64,000 bases of DNA from CALINF01 sp039990395 (lineage in GTDB: Bacteria > Pseudomonadota > Gammaproteobacteria > Pseudomonadales > Halieaceae): the NCBI GenBank assembly GCA_039990395.1, contig JBDXFZ010000146.1:1674001-1738000 (forward strand), given 5' to 3'. The notes under the pieces are model-generated. The model saw nothing but the letters and a program-made list of their open reading frames with translations, was not told where the DNA came from and did no database searches. The position numbers and the translations under genes were made by a program. This document shows positions 36,143 through 43,486 of this stretch, piece after piece (positions within the stretch are counted from its first letter, which is position 1; the number at the start of each line of letters is the position of its first letter).

Positions 36143-37290
36143 AACACAAAATTCTCTTGAGCATCGGTATGCTTGCGATCTTGCGTCGCGCGCTTAAAGG
36201 GAATGCGCAACCGTACAGTTAAACCCTGACCATGCCGATCCAGAAGATCGAATGAGTACCGGCTCTGATAGAGTGTTTCCAGTCGCTTCATGGTGTTGCT
36301 CAGGCCAATGCCTCGCTGATCAAGAATGTCTGCGTCGCCTATACCTGGCCCGGTATCAGAAACTTCTAGCAATAAGGCCTCGCCAACTAATTTAGCAGAC
36401 ACTCTGACTGTGCCGCCATGTTCACTTTCAGCTATCGCGTATTTCATCGCATTCTCAATGATCGGCTGCAATAAAAGAACGGGGACTGAGGCCTCTTGCG
36501 AAGACGGGTCTATATCGAACTCTAATACGAGACGTTCCCCAAAACGCGCTTTCTCGATACTAAGGTACAAGTTCAGGTATTCCAGCTCTTCGCGCAGGCT
36601 TACATTTTCTACACCATCTTGTTCTAACGAATGCCGTAGAAAATCGCTCAGTAGCTCAATCATCTTCTGCGCCTTCGCGTTCTCACTAAGCTGCACCAGC
36701 GAACTTATAGCATTCAATGTATTAAACAGAAAATGTGGATTCAACTGATATCGAAGCATCTGCAACCGCGCCTGCCGAGCCATAGTTTCCGCCTGCAAGC
36801 GTTTGAGCTTCTCCTGATTCTTTGCGGCGGAGGTTTCTAGAAGTTTTTGATGCTCCAGAGATAATAGCTCGTAGTAGGAGATACCATAATAGAGGACTGC
36901 CCAGCTCAAAAAAACAAACAGGGAGCCAAAGTACCAGTAGTTGAACTCGTTCCAGATAGCCTCTTCACCGAGAAACCAGGCGAAAATGACGACTCGCAGC
37001 ACAGTCCATATGCCGCTGAAGACCAATACAGCGACTATCGGAATCAGTACCCTTTGATAGACAGGCAGATCAAACGTGAATCGGAACAACGGCCGAAGTG
37101 GCCAGGATGTCAGTATACCCAGCACTGCAGTCAAACTGATATGAGCCGTATGAGGCCAACTAACGTTGTCATCAACAAGCGTAATGCTCAGAAAGGTTAC
37201 CAGCGAATATCCAGCCCACCCCACAAACTGGCAGAACCAAAATCGATAGTTCCTGTTTTCATAGAGCAGCCGGATCAGCCATCGGTCCAT
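36130..37290 (-). CDS. LytS/YehU-type sensor histidine kinase (HisKA_3-less, His_kinase family)
   Basis: 386 residues. Four or so membrane segments lie in the first 140 residues, followed by a coiled-coil-like charged stretch at about 145-175. The His_kinase domain has phospho-acceptor H186 in Q-L-N-P-H-F-L-F-N. The HATPase end has the G1-like D-T-G-P-G-I-G and D-Q-R-G-I-G-L-S-N. This is the classical partner of a LytTR regulator. The input domain is a small membrane domain with no obvious periplasmic sensor, so the signal is unknown. Confidence 0.93.
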   Translation of the reverse strand: MDRWLIRLLYENRNYRFWFCQFVGWAGYSLVTFLSITLVDDNVSWPHTAHISLTAVLGILTSWPLRPLFRFTFDLPVYQRVLIPIVAVLVFSGIWTVLRVVIFAWFLGEEAIWNEFNYWYFGSLFVFLSWAVLYYGISYYELLSLEHQKLLETSAAKNQEKLKRLQAETMARQARLQMLRYQLNPHFLFNTLNAISSLVQLSENAKAQKMIELLSDFLRHSLEQDGVENVSLREELEYLNLYLSIEKARFGERLVLEFDIDPSSQEASVPVLLLQPIIENAMKYAIAESEHGGTVRVSAKLVGEALLLEVSDTGPGIGDADILDQRGIGLSNTMKRLETLYQSRYSFDLLDRHGQGLTVRLRIPFKRATQDRKHTDAQENFVLCEN

Positions 37291-37540
37291 AAGCGCTTTC
37301 GTCAGAGGTCGCGAGATTTAGCCTACTATACGCCGCATTCCGCCTACGATCTATTGACGGTAGTGTGTCAACCGCTCTAGCCACAAGCGCAGCCCAGAAA
37401 AAGCACAAAAGGTAAACGCGGTGGCACCCGGTCGCAGCTCTGATCCTGCTAATCGTTTTCTTATAGCCGTTATGTCGTAAGCTGGGAGATAATCACTTTC
37501 TATAATCATACTGCCATCAAGCAATACTAAGAGGTAACCT

Positions 37541-38308
37541 ATGAACCGGATTGCAGGTAAAGGAATAGGACTTGTAGCGAGCGCGCTGGCCCTGTTCTGC
37601 GCAGCGCCCGCTATCGCAGCCGATAGCCACGATGCAGACCGAAGTCACTATCTCGCTCCCAGAGCAATCGAGACACCCATCATCGATGGCGTTGCTGATG
37701 ATCCAGCCTGGCCAGAAGCCAAGTGGCGTGCTATCGACAATATTTGGCTAGGACCCGAACTGTCCGACGCAGACTTCAACGGGCGCTATAAAGTTGTGTG
37801 GACGCAGAGCAAAATATTTCTACTTGTGGAGTTTGTCGATGACGTACTGATCGATACCCATCGCAATCCACTGGAGCAGTATTGGGATGATGATTGTCTC
37901 GAAATATTCATCGACGAAGATCACTCCGGCGGCAACCATCAATTCAATCACAACGCTTTCGCTTATCACCTCTCGCTGGACAATCAAGCGATCGATATCG
38001 GCACAGATAAACAGCCTCGAGCGTATACAAACCATGTACAAAGTCGATGGCAGCAGCACGGCGACAAGGTGATCTGGGAGGTAGCCATTGATATCTACAC
38101 CGACGCCTACCGCGACGACGCCAGCGACAACCAGCCCGTAGGATTGACGGCAGGCAAGATCATGGGATTTATGCTGGCGTATTGTGACAACGACGGCAGC
38201 GAATTGCGCGAGCACTTTGTTGGGTCAGAGTTAGCTGCAGGCGACCACAAAGACCGGGGTTGGATAGACGCCGGCCTGTTTGGCAAGCTGGAACTGGTTG
38301 AGAATTAA
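37541..38308 (+). CDS. Exported CBM9-like carbohydrate-binding protein
   Basis: A 255-residue protein with a signal peptide (cleavage near A-I-A-A-D). One domain has the CBM9/DOMON-type pattern I-I-D-G-V-A-D-D-P-A-W, Y-K-V-V-W-T, a long beta-sandwich with W-D-D-D-C-L-E-I-F-I-D and a C-terminal G-W-I-D-A-G-L-F-G-K-L-E-L. It has no catalytic module. It sits divergently from the two-component genes and just before the halogenase-type cluster, which suggests periplasmic capture of glucan oligomers, possibly for sensing. Confidence 0.82.
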   Translation: MNRIAGKGIGLVASALALFCAAPAIAADSHDADRSHYLAPRAIETPIIDGVADDPAWPEAKWRAIDNIWLGPELSDADFNGRYKVVWTQSKIFLLVEFVDDVLIDTHRNPLEQYWDDDCLEIFIDEDHSGGNHQFNHNAFAYHLSLDNQAIDIGTDKQPRAYTNHVQSRWQQHGDKVIWEVAIDIYTDAYRDDASDNQPVGLTAGKIMGFMLAYCDNDGSELREHFVGSELAAGDHKDRGWIDAGLFGKLELVEN

Positions 38309-38409
38309 AGTTAAACGCGACCTCGAAGATTCCAGAGCTTTAACGCCAGAACCCTCAAGGTACAAGGCGCGCCAGAGCGCCTAATTACTGCCAGCGACCC
38401 CCAGAACGA

Positions 38410-39939
38410 CTATCTCGCCGAGTTGGCAAGCGATGCCAGGTAGTCAGCGTGTTTCGGCAAACCATCAACGGTTCCATCCACGTTGGACTTAATGTGCGCA
38501 AGAAACTCCGTCAGCTCTTTCACACTCATTGTATCCACCAGCGCGTGGTAGCGGTCAGGCATCAATCCTTGCCCTATCATCACCTGCTGCCAGGAGTCAT
38601 CGAACAACTCTGCCGCATTGCGAAAGACATGGCCCGTATCCTTAAATACCTCAATCCGATGTTGAAGGCTGTCAGGCACTTCCATGTTGCTGCAGTGTCG
38701 CCAGAACTCAGTATCAGTTCGATTGGTCACTTTATAATGCAAAATAATAAAGTCCCTTATTGTCTCCAGATCAAAGTTCGCCTGCTTGTTGAACTCGTCT
38801 ACCTCGGTCTGACGAATACCCGTGGTAGGAAACATGCGCAGGAAACGAACAATATTTTGCTGGATTAAGTGAATACTGGTGGACTCCAGCGGTTCGAGGA
38901 AACCACTGGAAAGCCCGACTGCCAAACAATTTTTATTCCACTGCTTGAGACGACGCCCCGCGCTGAATTTTATATGAAGCGGATCAGTCAGTGTTTCCCC
39001 TTCAACATTTTCCAGCAGCGTTTTCTCGGCCTGCTCACTGCTCATATACCGACTACAATAAACCATCCCATTACCCACGCGATGCTGTAGCGGAATCCTC
39101 CACTGCCAACCCGATTCACGGGCGATGGAACGGGTATAAGGTATCGGTTCAGCCACGGACTTGGTCTGAATCGCCACAGCAGAATCACAGGGAAGCCATT
39201 GCGACCATGATTCATAGCCCGTGTGCAGAGTTTGCTCGATCAGTAGTCCTCGCATACCCGTACAATCAATGAAAAAGTCACCCTCGACGACATCGCCATT
39301 ATCGAGCGTGAGTGACTCGATATAGCCATTCTCGGCCTTGGTGTTTACCTTTGAGATCTTTCCTTCTTGCCGCTTAACACCAAACTTCTCGCTGAACTTG
39401 CGTAGATACTTGGCATAAAGAGAAGCGTCAATGTGAAAGGCGTAATTGAGCCCATTGTTGGGAAGGTGGCTGAATTTCTCCGCCTCAGCGGCGCGACGTT
39501 CCAGGCAATAATCCCCAAAATCACTACTGATACCCAGATCGCGACCCCTCATCCAGAAATGCTGGAAGCCACAGGCCCAGCAGTCTTTACCGGTCACACC
39601 AAATGCGTGTAGGTAGTCCTCGCCAACATCACCCCAGTTTTCAAACTTAATGCCAAGTTTATAGGTTCCCTGCACTGCCGACATAAACTCGGCCTCGGGG
39701 ATATTCAGCAATCGGTTGAAAAAGACCATGGTAGGAATAGTGGCTTCACCTACTCCGATGGTGCCAATCATTTCTGACTCCACCAGCGTAATATCCAAAT
39801 TCTTGCCCATCAGTTTGGAGATGGCCGCCGCCGCCATCCAGCCCGCAGTACCACCGCCGGCTATGACCACTTTTCTTATCGCTGTGTTATCCAATGTGTC
39901 ACCTTTTTCTTTATCAAGGCCCAAGTATGGGCGCGTCAC
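38410..39939 (-). CDS. Tryptophan-halogenase-family flavoprotein
   Basis: About 509 residues from a GTG start with GGAGAAG upstream; a TTG at 39894 is an alternative. The FAD-binding motif G-G-G-T-A-G-W is at residues 28-34. The halogenase motif W-Q-W-R-I-P is at 278-283, followed by a further conserved stretch. A Y-K-L-G-I-K-F segment near 93-99 falls where the family places its active-site lysine. The gene is the last of a TonB receptor, halogenase-like, SapC, cupin, halogenase-like run and starts 7 bases after the cupin stop. The substrate is unlikely to be tryptophan; a glycan- or envelope-linked role is inferred from context. Confidence 0.88.
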   Translation of the reverse strand: MTRPYLGLDKEKGDTLDNTAIRKVVIAGGGTAGWMAAAAISKLMGKNLDITLVESEMIGTIGVGEATIPTMVFFNRLLNIPEAEFMSAVQGTYKLGIKFENWGDVGEDYLHAFGVTGKDCWACGFQHFWMRGRDLGISSDFGDYCLERRAAEAEKFSHLPNNGLNYAFHIDASLYAKYLRKFSEKFGVKRQEGKISKVNTKAENGYIESLTLDNGDVVEGDFFIDCTGMRGLLIEQTLHTGYESWSQWLPCDSAVAIQTKSVAEPIPYTRSIARESGWQWRIPLQHRVGNGMVYCSRYMSSEQAEKTLLENVEGETLTDPLHIKFSAGRRLKQWNKNCLAVGLSSGFLEPLESTSIHLIQQNIVRFLRMFPTTGIRQTEVDEFNKQANFDLETIRDFIILHYKVTNRTDTEFWRHCSNMEVPDSLQHRIEVFKDTGHVFRNAAELFDDSWQQVMIGQGLMPDRYHALVDTMSVKELTEFLAHIKSNVDGTVDGLPKHADYLASLANSAR

Positions 39940-39945
39940 GTGATG

Positions 39946-40959
39946 CTACTTCTCCAACTTACGGCGTAGAAGCGTACGCAACTGACCAGCAGTCGTTTCA
40001 TCCAGATTGGCCAGAATGCCCAAGCTGGACTCAGGAATATGTGAAAATTTAGCCGGGTTATCATCAAAAACATAGTGATCAAGCATTTCCCTCCAGCGGC
40101 GCTTTTGGTTGGATGGAAGCGCATTGATACTCAACAACGCATGAATTACCACGTCCATTGGGTCCCCCATATACGACGGGACTGGTCGCCACCAATAGTT
40201 AACTAACACGTTAAGAGGGTCGAGCGCCTCTACATGATGCCACCACAAACTGGGGAGAAAAAGCGCGTCGCCCGGCTCCAGCTCAACGACAAATGCATTG
40301 TGCAAAGCCTCTTGGAAACGAGGATAGCGTTGAAAATCTGGACTCTGAAAATCTACCAGGCTTATCGCCTGTCCCGCCGGGGTAAAATCCAATGGCCCTA
40401 CGTATAGGTTTCCGATTTGATCGGGAGGAAAGATAGTGAAACGACGCCGTCCGGCGACAACGCACGCAATATTATCGGGTTCGTCACAGTGCGCTGCAAT
40501 ACGCGTTCTATTTCCCATCCATATTGAGACCAAAGGGTTAGCCCCACCGATATTTAGCTCATTTTCCTGCCGAAAACCAGGCAGTCCAACATCAACTGAC
40601 GTTGACCCTATATAAAATGCGGGGTCACCCTCGTTACCACTAAGGGATTCAAAACGTCCTAACATGGACTCAAAAGTAGTAGTTGTTCTACTGAAATTGA
40701 AACCCGTCATCTCATCATTATAGAAAAAGCGCCCCTCTATCTTGGGTTCGCCCTGAAAGACAACAATCTCCTTGTTTCTACAGAACTGTTTTATGTACCT
40801 CAGTATCTCGGCTTTTCCAGACTTCCCCGCCTGGACAGCGGGCCAATCATCAGAAATCCCCTTGAGTACCAGAGGCTCCGTAGCACCTAAAACATCTCGA
40901 GGAACATCAGCAGCTCCAAGGCCAGAGATTTCCTTGACTGTGTTTTTTGCGATCACCAT
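39946..40959 (-). CDS. Cupin-like (JmjC/Cupin_8) domain protein
   Basis: A 337-residue soluble protein of the Cupin_8 family, Fe(II)/2-oxoglutarate hydroxylase-like. A likely facial triad is His and Asp in I-A-A-H-C-D-E-P-D and a His in L-P-S-L-W-W-H-H-V; E-L-E-P-G-D-A-L-F-L-P precedes the latter. Family members hydroxylate proteins or other substrates. It lies 26 bases after SapC and 7 bases before the halogenase-type gene, so it belongs to the same transcript. Its target is unknown. Confidence 0.82.
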   Translation of the reverse strand: MVIAKNTVKEISGLGAADVPRDVLGATEPLVLKGISDDWPAVQAGKSGKAEILRYIKQFCRNKEIVVFQGEPKIEGRFFYNDEMTGFNFSRTTTTFESMLGRFESLSGNEGDPAFYIGSTSVDVGLPGFRQENELNIGGANPLVSIWMGNRTRIAAHCDEPDNIACVVAGRRRFTIFPPDQIGNLYVGPLDFTPAGQAISLVDFQSPDFQRYPRFQEALHNAFVVELEPGDALFLPSLWWHHVEALDPLNVLVNYWWRPVPSYMGDPMDVVIHALLSINALPSNQKRRWREMLDHYVFDDNPAKFSHIPESSLGILANLDETTAGQLRTLLRRKLEK

Positions 40960-40985
40960 ATTCTAGCGGGCTGTTTCCGGGACGA

Positions 40986-41708
40986 TCATGTCCGCCTATT
41001 TTTAAGCGCGATTAGCTTAGCTATATTGGCCATAGAAGCCACGACCATGTAGCACGCTTGCAAAATCCCTCTTCGACTAAAATCTGCTAAAACTGTGCCG
41101 TCCAACGCTGCAAGCCTTTCTTCATGAATCGTATAGAATCCCAGTAAACGATGTTCTGATCCATCATTGAGTTCCACACTCAGAGAGAAAGGTTCCAACA
41201 GATCATGCTCTTTTAACGCGGCCACAAACTCCTCTACTACCGTCTGACCTTGCTCGATCTCCTCAAGCACTTCAACGATCTGATCGGTATATGCTGTGTT
41301 GCCACCGAATGGCTCAAACAAAGGCTCACCCTCTGCAGCACCCACTCTCGGATTATCCATATCCAGTGCAATTACCATCTTTTTGCCAGCTACTGAATCA
41401 TCACCTGTTTCCTGAAATCCAATCGAGAATGGACCTCTTTGAGACATCAAAGGAATATAACTTGCGTCCCAATGTGCTCCTGAAAGAAACAAGTTCTCTC
41501 CTTTCTCAAATCCGAACATGGCCACGGGACGGTACGTGTCTTTTTCGCTACTTCGTTGTAAGAAAATCGGGTAGTCAGAAACGATATTACGAAACTCAGA
41601 GGGAACCGCCATGACACACATAACATTGTCACCAAATTCAGCACCTCGCGCTGTGGCAACCCTCACATCCTTATGGTCAATGTTGTTTAGCATTGCGTGT
41701 TTAGTCAT
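40986..41708 (-). CDS. SapC family protein
   Basis: A 240-residue cytoplasmic-looking protein. M-A-V-P-S-E-F-R-N-I-V-S-D-Y-P-I-F-L and M-F-G-F-E-K-G-E-N-L-F match the SapC/DUF family seen in alpha- and gammaproteobacterial TonB clusters. The biochemical role of the family is not established; the name comes from an S-layer-related protein. TTGGAGAG precedes the ATG. It is the third gene of the receptor-halogenase run. Confidence 0.85.
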   Translation of the reverse strand: MTKHAMLNNIDHKDVRVATARGAEFGDNVMCVMAVPSEFRNIVSDYPIFLQRSSEKDTYRPVAMFGFEKGENLFLSGAHWDASYIPLMSQRGPFSIGFQETGDDSVAGKKMVIALDMDNPRVGAAEGEPLFEPFGGNTAYTDQIVEVLEEIEQGQTVVEEFVAALKEHDLLEPFSLSVELNDGSEHRLLGFYTIHEERLAALDGTVLADFSRRGILQACYMVVASMANIAKLIALKNRRT

Positions 41709-41752
41709 TGTTACTCTCCAACCCTATTCCCCCGAACAGAAGTGATGTTAAG

Positions 41753-43288
41753 TCAGGCGGGTTGCCTGATCATATTTAAAAGGTCGCGATTTGACGGCAA
41801 ACCTCGCAGCAAACGCTGCGTCTGTACCTGGTTCTCTTTCATGTAGCGTTCTGCCACCCCGACGTCATTGCTGCGACGATTGACTGTCATATTATTCGCC
41901 TCGAACCCCATACCATACAGCACATACTGATAACTCGCCGCTGTAAATATCTCTTCTGTTTGCATGAAATCCAGGCGCGAGGGCGACTGATATCGCCACA
42001 GAGCCAACAGTTCCTGAACTCGCTCGGGAATTGTGCTCTCCAACCTGTGATCGTGCCAGTAACTGGAATCCTGCCGTTGAGACAAAACGTAATGCAATTT
42101 GAGAAAGTCGATAACGCGATCCCATCGATACTGAAATCGCTCGTTAAATCGTCTTTCTGCCAGGGCCATAAGACTGCGATTGGCGGGCATACTATCGCGG
42201 ATCATCGCTGCAGAAAGTTCCACGAGCGCAAGTGCGGAGGCCTCCAGCGGTTCGATAAAACCCGCGGACATACCAACAGCTACACAATTCTTACGCCAAA
42301 AAGATGCTCGATGGCCGGGATTGATTTTTAATTTGCGGAATTCCGCCGACTCTGCTTTTTTCTTGCCGACATCAGGCGTCAGGTATGTGCGCAAGTCTTC
42401 CTCCGCCTGAGCGTCGCTGGAGTGAGCGCTTGAATAGACATAACCCACGCCACGGCGAGTGGGAAGTCCAATGTCCCATATCCAGCCGGCACGTTGCGCT
42501 GTCGATAGCGTGACGGATGATATGGGTTGATCCGGATCAGCGTAGGGAACCTGCACTGCCAGCGCTCGATCATTAAAAAGTACTGATTGACGACTAACAA
42601 AAGGCTCCTGGTAGTGTTTACCGAGGAGAATCGATGCCCCACCCGAGCAGTCTATAAACAAATCAGCGTCCAGATTACCATGTCGCATTGTTCGCAGGCT
42701 GTCGATATATCCATCGACGGATTCAACAACCTCGGTTACATGATCGAGTACATGCTTAACGCCCAGGCTCTTCGTACAATGACGCTGCAGAAACGCGCCA
42801 AATTTCGCTGCATCAAGATGATAGGCGTAATTGGCTACCGCAGCATAATCAGGCGTATTGAACTGCTTGGGCGCCAAACCCTGTTCACAGACAAGGGGCT
42901 GCGCGCTCACCACATCAGCAAATGACAATTTGGAGGATTGCGCCTGCCACGCTGGTACGCAGTTAACCTCAAAGAATCCATGGGGCAGAGAAAATGGATG
43001 ATAGTAGTAATCGGACTGCTCCCCCGACTTCCAGCCAATAAACTTTGAACCCTGCTTATAGGACGCGTCGCACTCTCTAATAAAGCTGCTTTCCGACACT
43101 CCGATCTTACGAAGCGTCTCACGCATTGAAGGCCAGGTTCCCTCTCCCACACCAATCGTTGGCACATCAGGAGATTCGACCAATGTGATATCCAAGGCAG
43201 GGCCATGTTCCGCTGCAATAATGCCGGCCGTTAACCAGCCCGCTGACCCGCCTCCCAGGATTAGTACTTTTTTAACTGTGTTTTCCAT
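41753..43288 (-). CDS. Tryptophan-halogenase-family flavoprotein, second copy
   Basis: 511 residues. The FAD motif is G-G-G-S-A-G-W at 12-18. The halogenase signature is altered: W-I-W-D-I-G-L-P at 269-276 in place of W-x-W-x-I-P. The Y-K-Q-G-S-K-F segment at 77-83 retains the lysines. It is distinct from the first copy in many regions, so both were probably kept for different roles. It directly follows the TonB receptor gene after a hairpin. If functional, it would use reduced flavin from a reductase not encoded here. Confidence 0.88.
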   Translation of the reverse strand: MENTVKKVLILGGGSAGWLTAGIIAAEHGPALDITLVESPDVPTIGVGEGTWPSMRETLRKIGVSESSFIRECDASYKQGSKFIGWKSGEQSDYYYHPFSLPHGFFEVNCVPAWQAQSSKLSFADVVSAQPLVCEQGLAPKQFNTPDYAAVANYAYHLDAAKFGAFLQRHCTKSLGVKHVLDHVTEVVESVDGYIDSLRTMRHGNLDADLFIDCSGGASILLGKHYQEPFVSRQSVLFNDRALAVQVPYADPDQPISSVTLSTAQRAGWIWDIGLPTRRGVGYVYSSAHSSDAQAEEDLRTYLTPDVGKKKAESAEFRKLKINPGHRASFWRKNCVAVGMSAGFIEPLEASALALVELSAAMIRDSMPANRSLMALAERRFNERFQYRWDRVIDFLKLHYVLSQRQDSSYWHDHRLESTIPERVQELLALWRYQSPSRLDFMQTEEIFTAASYQYVLYGMGFEANNMTVNRRSNDVGVAERYMKENQVQTQRLLRGLPSNRDLLNMIRQPA

Positions 43289-43417
43289 TATTCATTCTAG
43301 CCGGATGTAGCACTATGCCGGCACCTACACTCACCGCTTTAAGGGCTCGACTGACTATAGTCGGCTTTAGGGAATGTCTCCAACTACAATAGAGACCAAA
43401 GATTTATTTTCCTAAAC

Positions 43418-43446
43418 AAAACAGCCGCTTCTAGAGCGGCTGTTTT
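43418..43446 (-). terminator. Terminator hairpin after TonB receptor gene
   Basis: A perfect 12-bp stem AAAACAGCCGCT/AGCGGCTGTTTT with a 5-base loop and A/T flanks, 41 bases past the receptor stop on the minus strand. It separates the receptor from the downstream halogenase-type genes and may reduce, without abolishing, read-through. Confidence 0.85.
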
Positions 43447-43486
43447 GATATCTATGAGTGTCCCAAAACAGGACACAGGCGCTTCA

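Noticed and set aside
38410..43288. A halogenated natural-product biosynthesis cluster, suggested by two halogenase-like genes
   Set aside because: No PKS, NRPS, tryptophan oxidase or flavin reductase is present; the partners are a sugar-type TonB receptor, SapC and a cupin.
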